NCBI GenBank assembly: GCA_014376805.1 | Contig: JACMQU010000001.1 | Span: 1-64,000, forward strand | DNA from: Bacteroidia bacterium | GTDB taxonomy: Bacteria > Bacteroidota > Bacteroidia > UKL13-3 | Length of the DNA: 64,000 nt | Direction of reading: 5' to 3' | Made by a program: the position numbers and the translations under genes | The notes under the pieces: generated by a model | Databases searched by the model: none | What the model saw: the letters and a program-made list of their open reading frames with translations, nothing else | Told to the model about the DNA's origin: nothing | Shown: in pieces, positions 26,135-35,885 of the stretch | How the letters are laid out: each line of letters opens with the position of its first letter | How positions within the stretch are numbered: position 1 is the stretch's first letter

Positions 26135-26891
26135 ATTGTGCGTCGCGTTTTAACTCAGTCGCAAAGTTGTTCAGCCTGAATTTACAATCAAGTTTTTTTT
26201 CGCCCTGAATGTTAATTATAAATTGTTGTGGAAACGAATTATCCCCCATTAATAAAAAATCCCCATAAGTAACAGTCATTTGGCGGTTTCGGCCTTGTTC
26301 AGTTAATAATACAGTTTGAGTTTTTAATGCTTTATTATATACACTTTTTTGCTGGGTTGTTCCCAAATTTATCAAAATGGTTAACATTTGATTCATCGTA
26401 TCCAACACAGTACCCGGCAAAGAGGGATCAAAAATAGCGTTCCCCAGAACGAGGTTCTGTAACTGTTCAAAATTTATAGGTGCCTCACTAAAAGAACGCA
26501 TATAATTATATGAAGCAGAAATATATGTTTTATTGATAAGATCAATTATACGTATTGAATCTGGTTTAATTAAAATGCGTGCAACATTTACAAAGCCAAG
26601 TGCTTTTGCATTTAGCCAGATATATTGATCCTGCTGAGCCTGCAATTCGAGTTCAAGAGATACTTCCTGCTTCCCATCATTATAGTCTACATCAGCTTTA
26701 TAATATACAGCAGCTGCGGAGTTTTTTGTTTTTTTAATTTCTGTAAAAAGCAGGTCGGGAGAATTAGGGATAGCTATTTCCTGCGTGGTTATTTCCGTTT
26801 TTTTTATCGTGTTCTTTTTTGTTTTACATCCCAACAAAAAAACAACCGGCAATAAAATAATGAGACAGGTGTTTATAATTTTTCTTCGCAT
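26097..26891 (-). CDS. DUF4292 outer-membrane lipoprotein
   Basis: A 264-residue lipoprotein with lipobox VFLLGC (Cys near residue 22). The mature part fits DUF4292, a LolA/LolB-like fold with lipid-binding grooves (VSLELELQAQQDQYIWL, ILIKPDSIRIIDLINKTY). Proteins of this family are usually encoded next to EnvC-type genes in Bacteroidota. A role in lipoprotein or lipid handling at the outer membrane is possible but unproven. It overlaps envC by 38 bases and lies 53 bases downstream of the TPR gene. Confidence 0.87.
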   Translation of the reverse strand: MRRKIINTCLIILLPVVFLLGCKTKKNTIKKTEITTQEIAIPNSPDLLFTEIKKTKNSAAAVYYKADVDYNDGKQEVSLELELQAQQDQYIWLNAKALGFVNVARILIKPDSIRIIDLINKTYISASYNYMRSFSEAPINFEQLQNLVLGNAIFDPSLPGTVLDTMNQMLTILINLGTTQQKSVYNKALKTQTVLLTEQGRNRQMTVTYGDFLLMGDNSFPQQFIINIQGEKKLDCKFRLNNFATELKRDAQFVVPKSYKVQVL

Positions 26892-26944
26892 ATAATTTTA
26901 ACATCAACAATTAAAACAAAAGAGATTTTATATTTTTAATAAAT

Positions 26945-28639
26945 CTACAATTTTTTGTCTTTAATTTTTTTATTCAGTCCATCACTTTCTGCTCCCATTT
27001 TTTTCGCTTTCACCCAGTTTTCCAGTGCTGCTTCTTTTTGGTTCAGCATATAAAGTATATCGCCCAGATGCTCCACAACTTCGGCATTTTCGGGGGCAAT
27101 TTTCAATGATTTCTCTATATATGTTTTTGCATTTTCGTAATCCTTTTTCTCATACAGTATCCAGCCATACGTATCCAGGTTGGAGGGGTTTTCAGGATCA
27201 AGTTTAATAGATTTTAAACTCATGCTGTCTGCCTTATTTAATTTTACTTTACGCAGGCTTAAAAAATAGGCATAGTTATTAAGTGCATTTGCATTATTGG
27301 GTTGTAATACCAGTGCTGCCTCGTAAGCAGAGTCTGAAAGCTCATATTGTTTGGCATAGTGCGCTACATCGCCCAGGTTGTTTAACATCTGTGCTATCAT
27401 TTCTTCATTGTCGGCATAATTTAAACCTTCTCTTGCCGTTTGTAATGCCTTATCATATTGCTTTAAATGTTTACTTGCAAGGCTCAAATACAAATAGGCA
27501 GTAGGATAAGTTGGAAATAACTCAATCAGCTTTGCACAATCAATTTGCATCAGATCAAAGCGCTGCATTTGCTGATCGCAAAATAAAATTTGTTCCCACG
27601 CAAGCAATGAACTTTCATTGCGCTCTGATGCCTGCTTATAAAATTTTCTCGCCTCTTCATAATTTCTTTCCTGCAAATACATATCTCCCTTAAATAAATA
27701 TGGAGCCACATCATTCGCATTTGTTTTTATAAAATCTTCTATCAGCGCGTTACATTTTTCTTTATGAGCCGAACCAAAATCTGTTGAAGGAATTAGTTTG
27801 GATAATACCTGCGTTTTAATTTTAGGATTTGCATCACTAATCATCCCTTTGTGCAGGTTTTCATAATATTTTAAATCATCATTTTTAATCTTATAATAAT
27901 CGGCTAAAGAAAATGCGGCATAACCATTTTGGGGTTCAGTCTCCAATATTTTATTATAGATTGAAAGGGCTTCATTTTCTTTACCATTAGCTAAATAAAG
28001 ATCTGCCAGCATACCTTTATAAGTCATGTTTAGAGGAAAAGCATTACTTAATTTTTCAATTTCAATAATGGCCTTTTTTAATTTATTCATCGAAAGATAA
28101 AGCTGCTCTTTTTGTCTGCTTAATTCTTCTTTTATGCCATGCTTTTTTTCTATTTCATTAAGCGCTTCCAATGCCTTTTCTGGCTTATTCAAAAGTATTT
28201 GTAAACCGGAGAGTTCGTATAAAAAAAGAACATCGCCGGATTTTTTATAATAGGCCTCACAAACCTTCACTGCAGGTTCATATAACTGTTGTTTTTTATA
28301 GAGCTCAACAAGAAACCTGTTATACCATTCATTGCCTCCATCTAGCTTTACTGCCTGCTCTGCTGCTATGGTGGCTTCCTGTATTTTACGCTGTGCTTGT
28401 AAAACAGTTGCTAACTGAAAATGGGTGTTCGCATTTAAAGGATCAATTGCCAGAGCTTTTCTGAAATCCGCTTCGGCCTCCGCAAAATTATTAATCAGCT
28501 TTTCTTTCATTCCCGCAAAAAACTGTTTATCAAATTCTATTCTCTGGGTTTCAGTAATTTTAGCGGATTTTGGCTGAGCCAACCCATATATGGAAAAACC
28601 AATTCCAAATATTAATAGAAAAAATTTATTTGTATTCAA
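26945..28639 (-). CDS. Exported TPR-repeat protein, 564 aa
   Basis: A signal peptide (FFLLIFGIGFSIYGLAQ) is followed by about a dozen tetratricopeptide repeats over the whole length. Recognisable units include ADFRKALAIDPLNANTHFQL, NALNNYAYFLSLR and YGWILYEKKDYENAKTYI. TPR proteins act as scaffolds, so a specific role cannot be read. Its place between the nucleotidyltransferase and DUF4292/EnvC suggests an envelope-assembly function in the periplasm. No membrane anchor other than the signal peptide is seen. Confidence 0.88.
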   Translation of the reverse strand: MNTNKFFLLIFGIGFSIYGLAQPKSAKITETQRIEFDKQFFAGMKEKLINNFAEAEADFRKALAIDPLNANTHFQLATVLQAQRKIQEATIAAEQAVKLDGGNEWYNRFLVELYKKQQLYEPAVKVCEAYYKKSGDVLFLYELSGLQILLNKPEKALEALNEIEKKHGIKEELSRQKEQLYLSMNKLKKAIIEIEKLSNAFPLNMTYKGMLADLYLANGKENEALSIYNKILETEPQNGYAAFSLADYYKIKNDDLKYYENLHKGMISDANPKIKTQVLSKLIPSTDFGSAHKEKCNALIEDFIKTNANDVAPYLFKGDMYLQERNYEEARKFYKQASERNESSLLAWEQILFCDQQMQRFDLMQIDCAKLIELFPTYPTAYLYLSLASKHLKQYDKALQTAREGLNYADNEEMIAQMLNNLGDVAHYAKQYELSDSAYEAALVLQPNNANALNNYAYFLSLRKVKLNKADSMSLKSIKLDPENPSNLDTYGWILYEKKDYENAKTYIEKSLKIAPENAEVVEHLGDILYMLNQKEAALENWVKAKKMGAESDGLNKKIKDKKL

Positions 28640-28683
28640 GTTAAAAGTATTTTTGAAAGCCCGCCTAAAATAAAAAGTTTAAG

Positions 28684-29694
28684 TTATTTTATAGTCGTAT
28701 AATCACCTATGCTCAGATCTTTTAATTCGCCATGATAATGCACAAAATTTCCAATCATTGCATTATCAATAACATCATTTTTAATATGAGTATTTGTTTG
28801 TATAATACTGTTTCCAACTATTGAATTCTCCACAAAACAGTTGTCTCCAATACTCACATAAGGCCCAACAATACTTCTTTTAATTTTAACATTCTTACCA
28901 ATAAAACAAGGTTGAATAATTGTTGCATTTTCAAGCTGCAATGTATTATCAATCATTTGTTCTTCGGCATCATGCATAAACTGTAAGATTCTGGAATTTG
29001 TAAAAACAGTAGAGTTCTTGTTTCCACAATCTAACCATTCTGTAACCTGGCCCGGCTCAAACTTCAGACCTTTGCTTTTCATGTTTTCTAACGCATTTGT
29101 TAGCTGATATTCGCCCTTTTCACGCACATTATTATCTAACAAATACTGTAGTTCACTGCGAAGGTTAATGCCATCTTTAAAATAATAAATGCCTATAATA
29201 GCAAGATCGGAAACAAATACTTCCGGCTTCTCGGCAAAATCGGTGATTATATTCTTTTCATTCACCTTTACCACTCCAAAAGGCCTTGGATCTTCTACCT
29301 TCTGAACCCAGATAATTCCATCCTTTTCCCGGTCAAGTGTAAAGTCAGCTTTAAATAAAGTATCGGCAAAAACCACTAAAACATTACCATCTAAGCTTTC
29401 TTTGGCACACATAATAGCGTGGGCGGTGCCTAATGGTTCATGCTGATAATATATGGAACCTTTAGCCCCTAATTTATTAGCTACAGCTATCAGCTCTTTC
29501 TCTACGGCTGAACCAAAAGCAGGCCCTATAATAAAAGCAACTTCTTCTATTCCTGTGCCGCAAACTTTTGCAAGGTCTTCTATAATTTTTTGAACAATGG
29601 GTTTTCCGGCAACCGGAATAAGAGGCTTGGGAACGGTAAGGGTATGCGGACGCATGCGCTTGCCCATGCCAGCCATAGGAACAATAATTTTCAT
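28684..29694 (-). CDS. Sugar-phosphate nucleotidyltransferase with C-terminal left-handed beta-helix
   Basis: A 336-residue enzyme. The N-terminal signature MAGMGKRMRPHTLTVPKPL is that of NDP-sugar pyrophosphorylases (RmlA/GlmU type). Residues ~245-330 are hexapeptide repeats typical of a left-handed beta-helix (IIQPCFIGKNVKIKRS onward). It likely joins a sugar-1-phosphate to NTP to give an activated sugar for surface polysaccharide or peptidoglycan precursors. Base and sugar specificity cannot be assigned. It sits 211 bases after dut, and a TAAATTTG box in that gap may give it its own promoter. Confidence 0.88.
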   Translation of the reverse strand: MKIIVPMAGMGKRMRPHTLTVPKPLIPVAGKPIVQKIIEDLAKVCGTGIEEVAFIIGPAFGSAVEKELIAVANKLGAKGSIYYQHEPLGTAHAIMCAKESLDGNVLVVFADTLFKADFTLDREKDGIIWVQKVEDPRPFGVVKVNEKNIITDFAEKPEVFVSDLAIIGIYYFKDGINLRSELQYLLDNNVREKGEYQLTNALENMKSKGLKFEPGQVTEWLDCGNKNSTVFTNSRILQFMHDAEEQMIDNTLQLENATIIQPCFIGKNVKIKRSIVGPYVSIGDNCFVENSIVGNSIIQTNTHIKNDVIDNAMIGNFVHYHGELKDLSIGDYTTIK

Positions 29695-29849
29695 GTATTA
29701 ATAATTTATAATTTGTAGTTACATGGCCCGCCTTAAAACACATTTAAAAGTATTTTCTGCTTTAGTCAGGCTTCTATAATCAGATTTCTTAGGGTTGCAA
29801 CCTAATATAAAGCCTTAAATTTTCAAAACAAATTTGGATCAGTAAGATA

Positions 29850-29857
29850 CAAATTTA
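29850..29857 (-). promoter_or_regulatory. Possible internal promoter for the nucleotidyltransferase-EnvC half of the operon
   Basis: The minus strand reads TAAATTTG, an exact -7 match, within the 211-base gap between dut and the nucleotidyltransferase. No -33 element is clear. It would give a 5' leader of about 150 bases. Confidence 0.4.
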
Positions 29858-29905
29858 CTTTGAACCGACGATTGTTATTACGAAACTGCATAATTTACGC
29901 ATAAT

Positions 29906-30340
29906 TTACTTTCCTGTACTTCCATATCCTCCGTTGCCGCGCACGGTAGTGGTAATGCTTTCAACAAGTTGCCATTCAACCGTTTCATGTTTACTAACAA
30001 CCAACTGTGCTATACGTTCACCGTGGTTAATAATAAAAGGTTCATTACCCAAATTTATGAGAAGCACCTTTACTTCGCCCCGATAATCGGCATCTATAGT
30101 GCCCGGACTATTTAAAACGGTTAATCCATATTTAAGTGCCAGGCCACTGCGGGGTCTTACTTGTGCCTCACAGCCAACAGGTACTTCAATAAACAATCCA
30201 GTTGCAATTAAAATTCTTTGCAAGGGTTCAAGAATTATTGGCTCCTCCAGATTTGCCATTAAGTCTACACCTGCTGCATGCGCAGACTGACGGGCCGGCA
30301 AGGCATTAGCTGATTTGTTCACTACCTTAATTTCTATCAC
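29906..30340 (-). CDS. dut: dUTP diphosphatase
   Basis: A 144-residue trimeric-type dUTPase with all five conserved motifs: AGVDLMA, RPRSGLALKYGL, NSPGTIDADYRGEV, GERIAQLVV and the C-terminal P-loop-like RGNGGYGSTG. It hydrolyses dUTP to dUMP and pyrophosphate, preventing uracil incorporation into DNA and supplying dTMP synthesis. Its start overlaps the flippase stop by 4 bases (translational coupling). The association of dut with envelope genes is commonly seen in Bacteroidota. Confidence 0.97.
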   Translation of the reverse strand: MIEIKVVNKSANALPARQSAHAAGVDLMANLEEPIILEPLQRILIATGLFIEVPVGCEAQVRPRSGLALKYGLTVLNSPGTIDADYRGEVKVLLINLGNEPFIINHGERIAQLVVSKHETVEWQLVESITTTVRGNGGYGSTGK

Positions 30341-31809
30341 TGTTTTATAAATAATTTTATACTCTTTCGCTCTGCAAAAATGCCCACACCCGCAAATATG
30401 AGCAATAAAACAATATGGATCAGTATATCAGCAACAGAATTAGGTTCAACATACTTTTTAATTAATATGTTTAAGGTAAAAATAAACATGGCCAAAATCC
30501 CATATAAGGCAAGTTTAATTGTCTTGTAAGGAATCGGATAAACTTTTTGTCCCCACATATAACCAATTATCATCATCATAAAGTAACAGATTAAAGTGGC
30601 ATAAGCGCAGCCGGTATAGCCCATTTTTGGAATTAATATAACATTTAAAACAATTGTAATAATAGCACCTATCAAAGATATAACCGCACCTTTATTTGTT
30701 TGATCCGAGAGTTTATACCAGATAGAAATATTATAGTAAATTCCCAAAAAAATATTTGCCATTAATAATATGGGAACTACATGCAATCCTTCCTGAAAAG
30801 AGGGCCCGATGAAATCTTTAAAGAAGTTGATGAAGAGCATCACCAATAAAAATATAAAAAGACATATAAGTACAAAGTAATTCATTACATCTGCATAGAT
30901 TTCACGCTTATCGCTTATTTTGGCATGTGAAAAAAAGAAGGGTTCTGCAGCATATTTAAAGGCCTGTATAAATAAAGTAATTAATATTGATAATTTATAA
31001 TTGGCTCCGTAAATCCCATTCATGGCAATGGCTTGCGCCTTATCAGGCCATAAATAACGCAATAAAACACGGTCTAATGTTTCATTAATCATGCCTGCAA
31101 AACCAACAAACAACATGGGTAAGGCATAGGCAAACATTTTTCTCCAGAGTGTTTTATCAAAACCCAGTTTAATAAATAACAATTCTTTATAAAGTAAACA
31201 GCTTGTAACTATGCTTGCAAAAAGGTTTGCAGCAAATACATAAGATATTTCTATATGCCCATAAAAGAAAGGCAGTAACGTATGATATTGCCTTTGCCAA
31301 AACGGGCAAAGCACCAGGAAGTACAAAGTTAGGGCGACATTAATTAAAATATTTGCGTTTTTAATCAGGGCAAAACGCAGTCCTTTGTTCTGCTGTCTAA
31401 GTAATGCAAAAGGAATGGCAGATAATGCATCAAAAGCAAGGATAAAAACGGAATACCACAAATATTCAGGATGAGAACCAAAACCGATAGCGTTTGAAAT
31501 AAAGTTACCTGCAAAAAGAAAAATAATTAGAAAACCCAATGTTGCCCCCACTACAGAAATTAAGGCATTGGCAAAAACAGACATACTGTTATCTTTTTGG
31601 GCAAACCTAAAAAAGGAAGTTTCCATTCCATGGGTAAGAATAATGTTAAAGAAAGAAATATAGGCGTAAAATTCTACATTAATTCCAAATTCTGTTTGGG
31701 TAAATACCCGCGTTAATATTGGCACCAGCAAATAGTTTAAAAACCTGCCTCCAATACTGCTTAATCCATAAACAACTGTTTGTCCTGCTAATTTTTTTAT
31801 CTGGTTCAA
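30337..31809 (-). CDS. Polysaccharide flippase (Wzx-like, MOP superfamily)
   Basis: A 490-residue membrane protein with about 12-14 helices. It starts NQIKKLAGQTVVYGLSSIGG and has the loop motif FAYALPMLFVGFAGM, typical of O-antigen/lipid-linked oligosaccharide flippases. It would move lipid-linked glycans across the inner membrane. It is the first gene of the minus-strand envelope operon (flippase, dut, nucleotidyltransferase, TPR, DUF4292, EnvC) and is divergent from the TPR gene at 31927. The 117-base gap between them should hold promoters for both. Confidence 0.9.
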   Translation of the reverse strand: MNQIKKLAGQTVVYGLSSIGGRFLNYLLVPILTRVFTQTEFGINVEFYAYISFFNIILTHGMETSFFRFAQKDNSMSVFANALISVVGATLGFLIIFLFAGNFISNAIGFGSHPEYLWYSVFILAFDALSAIPFALLRQQNKGLRFALIKNANILINVALTLYFLVLCPFWQRQYHTLLPFFYGHIEISYVFAANLFASIVTSCLLYKELLFIKLGFDKTLWRKMFAYALPMLFVGFAGMINETLDRVLLRYLWPDKAQAIAMNGIYGANYKLSILITLFIQAFKYAAEPFFFSHAKISDKREIYADVMNYFVLICLFIFLLVMLFINFFKDFIGPSFQEGLHVVPILLMANIFLGIYYNISIWYKLSDQTNKGAVISLIGAIITIVLNVILIPKMGYTGCAYATLICYFMMMIIGYMWGQKVYPIPYKTIKLALYGILAMFIFTLNILIKKYVEPNSVADILIHIVLLLIFAGVGIFAERKSIKLFIKQ

Positions 31810-31926
31810 AACTTAAATTTACTTACGCAAAAAACAAAAAAAACAAATGAAACTACATTCAGGTTATTCACAATACCACCAATATTGCATATTTTCGTTT
31901 GTACAATAACTCTATTTAACGTTCAA

Positions 31927-33738
31927 ATGTTGCCAACTCGTAAATTATTTATACTTCTGCTTGCCATCCTGAGCACCCTAAAACTATTCGCCCAATTGCC
32001 CGACGAAGAACTGGCAGCTCAATACCTGGGCAATCAGGAATATAATAAAGCAGCAGATATGTATGAAAAATTGCTTTCTAAAACCCCCCGCTCATTTTAC
32101 TATTACGATAATTTATTACGTTGTTATTTTGGCAACAAAGATTATGAATCGGCACAGAAAACAGTAAAAAAATTAAGCAAAAAATTTGATCAGAATTTAT
32201 ATTATCAGGTTGACCTCGGTTATATCGCTAAGCAGCAGCAGCAGGAAGATAAGTCCAAAAGTATATATGAAAGTTTAATACAGAAGCTAAAGCCGGTTTA
32301 TACACAAATTAATGAACTTGCTATGGCGTTTCAAAAAAGAGACGAAAAATATTATGCCATTGAAGCATTTTTAAAAGGCCGTAAATTATTTAACAATGAA
32401 ATATTATTTGCCGGCGAATTAGGTGGTTTATATGCTGAAACCAATCAGGTAAAAAACATGATTGATGAATACTTAAATGTTTTAGTTGGCGATGAAACCC
32501 AACTTCAGGAAGTACAAGGGTTTTTCCAGAATTTTTTAAAAGAAAACGCTGATTTTGAATTATTAAAACAATCATTAATAAAGAAAAACAGACAATATCC
32601 TGAAAGAGCCACCTTCCCTGAAATGCTTATCTGGCTGCATGTTCAAAGAAATGAATATGATAATGCATTAATCTATGCCAAAGCTTTGGACAAAAGGCAT
32701 AAGGAAGATGGCAAACGTTTGGTTGACTTAGGCTTTTTAGCTATTGCAAACGGTAAATATGATGCCGCAATAACCATATTTAAACAGGTAGAAAGTTATG
32801 GGAAAGACAAAGCCTTTTATACTTTAGCTAAAAACTCTGAAGTAGAGGCACGGGCAAAAAAATTACTTACAGGTAATTATACACAACTTGATTTAAAAAC
32901 GCTGGAAAATGAGTACCTGCTTTTATTACAGGAGTTTGGAAGAAATGAAACGATGGCACATACCATGAAAGACCTCGCCCATTTACTTGCTTTCTATGAA
33001 AATAATTTTGAACAGGCTATTATACAATATCAGGAAATTATAAATATGTTGCGTGCAGACCGTTATCTGAAAGCACAATGCAAACTTGAACTAGGTGATT
33101 TATATGTTTTAAAAAATGAAGTATGGGATGCCATGCTTTTATACGGGCAAGTTGATAAAGACTTCTTAGAGGAGCCCATTGGACAGGAAGCAAAACTCAG
33201 GAATGCTCAGCTCAGTTATTATATTGGAGAGTTTGAATGGGCTAAAGCACAACTTGATGTATTAAAAACAGCCACAACACAATTAATTGCCAATAATGCG
33301 CTTGAGCTCTCTTTGCTTATCCAGGATAATACAGTTGATAGTAATGAAAGCGCACTGAACATTTTCGCAAGGGCCGACCTTAATTTTCATCAGAACAAGA
33401 CAGATGTAGCACTTCAATTACTTGACAGTATTCATTTATTGTTTCCAAAGCATGAATTGAGTGATGATATCGCCTTTAAAAAAGCTGAGATCTTTTTTAA
33501 ACAAAAAGATTATTTAAAAGCTGCATCCTTTTATAAAATTGTGGTAGATGAGTATGGCAGTGATATTTTGGGAGACAATGCATTATATCAATTGGCAAGG
33601 CTCAACCAATATCAACTCAATAACCTCGAAGAAGCAAAAAAATTATACGAAAAATTTATTACCGATTATCCTGGTAGTTTCTTTTTAACAGCTTGCAGAA
33701 TACAATACAGGCTATTAAGAGGCGATCAGTTAAATTAA
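31927..33738 (+). CDS. Exported TPR-repeat protein, 603 aa
   Basis: Tetratricopeptide repeats run through the whole protein (AAQYLGNQEYNKAADMYEKL, KKAEIFFKQKDYLKAASFYK, ARLNQYQLNNLEEAKKLYEK). I start it at 31927 rather than at the in-frame ATG at 31885, because the later start gives a clean signal peptide (LFILLLAILSTLKLFAQ). It probably sits in the periplasm. The function is unknown; similar proteins are scaffolds. A TATTTTCG box lies about 35 bases upstream of the start. The DUF4286 gene follows after 9 bases. Confidence 0.87.
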   Translation: MLPTRKLFILLLAILSTLKLFAQLPDEELAAQYLGNQEYNKAADMYEKLLSKTPRSFYYYDNLLRCYFGNKDYESAQKTVKKLSKKFDQNLYYQVDLGYIAKQQQQEDKSKSIYESLIQKLKPVYTQINELAMAFQKRDEKYYAIEAFLKGRKLFNNEILFAGELGGLYAETNQVKNMIDEYLNVLVGDETQLQEVQGFFQNFLKENADFELLKQSLIKKNRQYPERATFPEMLIWLHVQRNEYDNALIYAKALDKRHKEDGKRLVDLGFLAIANGKYDAAITIFKQVESYGKDKAFYTLAKNSEVEARAKKLLTGNYTQLDLKTLENEYLLLLQEFGRNETMAHTMKDLAHLLAFYENNFEQAIIQYQEIINMLRADRYLKAQCKLELGDLYVLKNEVWDAMLLYGQVDKDFLEEPIGQEAKLRNAQLSYYIGEFEWAKAQLDVLKTATTQLIANNALELSLLIQDNTVDSNESALNIFARADLNFHQNKTDVALQLLDSIHLLFPKHELSDDIAFKKAEIFFKQKDYLKAASFYKIVVDEYGSDILGDNALYQLARLNQYQLNNLEEAKKLYEKFITDYPGSFFLTACRIQYRLLRGDQLN

Positions 33739-33747
33739 TATCAAAAT

Positions 33748-34053
33748 ATGATCATATATAATGTTACTATCAATATTGAAGAACAGTCGCACTCGGAATG
33801 GCTTGAATGGCTGCAACAAAAGCATATTCCGGATGTAATGGCCACCGGGTTTTTCAATTCATTTAAATTACTCAAATTATTAAGTACCCAGGATGATGAA
33901 TCAGGTTTTACCTATGCAATCCAATATTCCTGCACAGACATGGACACGTACATTCGTTACCAAAATGAATCCGCACCTGCACTTCAGTCAGATTCTCTTA
34001 AAATGTTTGGTGGTAAGTTTGTTTCCTTCAGAACGTTGTTAGAAGAAATCTAA
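33748..34053 (+). CDS. DUF4286-family small protein
   Basis: A 101-residue soluble protein matching DUF4286 (MIIYNVTINIEEQSHSEW, EWLQQKHIPDVMATG, FTYAIQYSC). The pattern suggests a ferredoxin-like/dimeric alpha-beta fold. No biochemical function is known to me. It starts 9 bases after the TPR gene, so the pair is probably co-transcribed, and is followed by a hairpin (34092-34118). Confidence 0.85.
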   Translation: MIIYNVTINIEEQSHSEWLEWLQQKHIPDVMATGFFNSFKLLKLLSTQDDESGFTYAIQYSCTDMDTYIRYQNESAPALQSDSLKMFGGKFVSFRTLLEEI

Positions 34054-34434
34054 AAATCAACTTTAATTTTCTCCCTTATTTGATGTAGGTAGGCTATCGT
34101 TGTTTACTTGCGATAGCCGCTGTATAATTGAATAACTCAAGTGTTGTTTGAGCAAATGTATAACCATTCACATAATTTTACCGCAGTTTAAATAATTAAA
34201 AATATAGATTATATGCATTTTAACATCCATTAAAATCGCTTATACATCAATTTAAATCTAAATACACCTTTCCGACAAAAATTTTTCACTCATTATCAAT
34301 TACTTATGAGTTGCAATAACTAACCGCTATTCAAATAGCAAAAAAAGCCTTTTAGATAAATACCTTTGTGCTGTGGATATCTTTAAAAATGTCTTCAAAA
34401 TTACTTAATCTATCAACCATTAAAGTAACAAGAA
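34054..34434. other. Intergenic region with a hairpin and a promoter
   Basis: 381 bases without a gene. GGCTATCG at 34092-34099 pairs with CGATAGCC at 34111-34118, a possible but U-poor terminator for DUF4286. A -7 box lies at 34361-34368. The rest is AT-rich and featureless. Confidence 0.6.
34361..34368 (+). promoter_or_regulatory. Bacteroidota -7 promoter element
   Basis: TACCTTTG is an exact TAnnTTTG match 66 bases before the start codon of the 93-residue membrane protein. No clear -33 box. Confidence 0.55.
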
Positions 34435-34716
34435 ATGAAAACAGCATTACCAATCGAAAGATCAATCTCCGGAATTTTCCAACCTTTACCAAATTTTTCA
34501 ACAAGGCAAAAACTGGTTTATCAGCTTCATCAAAGCACTAAACAATTACTGGATTTCGCTAAGTTTAGTTATTTGGCTATTGTTATGATACTTTTACTAT
34601 GCACTGTTATTGAACTCAAACATATTTTTAATGTAGATATATTTCCGGGAATAGACACCCCATTTGATAATGCATATTATGCGGGGAAAGAGCAAATTGG
34701 AAATAATACTTTGTAA
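34435..34716 (+). CDS. Small single-pass membrane protein, 93 aa
   Basis: A basic/polar N-terminal ~42 residues are followed by one membrane segment (FSYLAIVMILLLCTVIEL) and a short acidic tail. No family was recognised. It is preceded by a good -7 box and is followed after 29 bases by the GT2-like membrane gene, so it is likely a partner of that protein. The reading frame looks real from its length, promoter and hydrophobic pattern, but it could be lineage-specific. Confidence 0.55.
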   Translation: MKTALPIERSISGIFQPLPNFSTRQKLVYQLHQSTKQLLDFAKFSYLAIVMILLLCTVIELKHIFNVDIFPGIDTPFDNAYYAGKEQIGNNTL

Positions 34717-34745
34717 TTAATGTTTTACAGTTAAAAACACGCAAT

Positions 34746-35885
34746 ATGTTAAGTATCCTGCTAATTGTGGTACAAATTGTACTAGCCTTTTTTATAGCAA
34801 GTAGTCTATACCTCATTGGTATTTATTATCTAAAAATCTCTTTGGGCAGTATTCAAAAACATACTGAAACAACTAACAAAAAAAATCATCATTTTGCTAT
34901 CGTATTTAATGACTATATAAATGAAGAAAGTCTGCTGGAACAAATTCAGTTTTTAACAAATCAATCCTATACTAATTTCTCTGCCTATTTTTTTATTGAT
35001 ACACCTTACGTAACAGGAAACAACATGAGCCATATCAGAATTATCCGGCCTTTACAAAAAAGACTCGGTAAATTTGGTTTGCTTAATCTATCTAAAAATT
35101 ATTTTGCTGATACTACGGAGGCTATATTGGTATTGGATCCGGGAGCACATCTTAGTGATAATTACCTGCATGAAATGAACACCTGTTTATGTCAGGGATT
35201 CAGGGTTATTCAAAGCGATGTTCAAATTGATCCCAGCCAACAAAAAACACATGTTTATCAAGTGTTTGCAAAAAAATTCAATAATTTTATAGACCGGAAA
35301 GTACATCAGGCAAGCGGCATTTCTTCAGCATTATGGAATCAGGGTTTCGTTATACATGCGTCCTTGTTTGAAAAATTAAATTTTGATTCTTATACAAATT
35401 CAGATAAGGTTTTACAGGCTGAATTAATTACCCGTTCAGAAAAAATAGCATACGCTACAAAGGCCAGGTTAATTGAACGCGCATACTCCAGTAAAGAGAT
35501 GTTTAAACAAAAACAAAAGTGGTATCAACAATACTTTTTTAATTATCATTTAGGCTTTAATTTATTTTTAGAAGGAATAAAAAATCCTAATATAGAAAAA
35601 ATAATATTTGGATTTAATTTTATGCGGCCGCCCTTAATGATAATGTTTCTGGCATCTATTTCTCTGGCCACAATTGATCTTTTATGGTTGCCGGAGTTTG
35701 TATTCTTTTTTTGGTTATCTGCATTAGGTTTAATTACCAGTTTGTTTCTATTGTATAAACCTGAAAAATTATTTAGCTATATATATTCTGTTAAATCTTT
35801 TTGGATAACACTATTTGCAGTTCCAAAAAAGACAAATAAAAAGAACGTTGATAAAATACTTAATCATCCAAATTTTGCACGTTAA
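34746..35885 (+). CDS. GT2-like membrane glycosyltransferase homologue with altered metal site
   Basis: A 379-residue protein. One N-terminal membrane helix precedes a GT2-like domain (residues ~45-270), followed by two or three C-terminal helices, the layout of processive inverting glycosyltransferases. The segment expected to hold DxD reads ILVLDPGAHLSDNYL, with only one aspartate, and the first nucleotide-binding segment is poorly conserved (FAIVFNDYINEESLL). A QxxRW-like element may be KQKQKWYQQYF. It may be an inactive or divergent enzyme. It follows the 93-residue membrane protein. The product and sugar are unknown. Confidence 0.65.
   Translation: MLSILLIVVQIVLAFFIASSLYLIGIYYLKISLGSIQKHTETTNKKNHHFAIVFNDYINEESLLEQIQFLTNQSYTNFSAYFFIDTPYVTGNNMSHIRIIRPLQKRLGKFGLLNLSKNYFADTTEAILVLDPGAHLSDNYLHEMNTCLCQGFRVIQSDVQIDPSQQKTHVYQVFAKKFNNFIDRKVHQASGISSALWNQGFVIHASLFEKLNFDSYTNSDKVLQAELITRSEKIAYATKARLIERAYSSKEMFKQKQKWYQQYFFNYHLGFNLFLEGIKNPNIEKIIFGFNFMRPPLMIMFLASISLATIDLLWLPEFVFFFWLSALGLITSLFLLYKPEKLFSYIYSVKSFWITLFAVPKKTNKKNVDKILNHPNFAR

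Noticed and set aside
27025-28464. Several open frames antisense to the TPR gene at 26945
   Set aside because: They are short and lie opposite a clear repeat protein; typical shadow frames.
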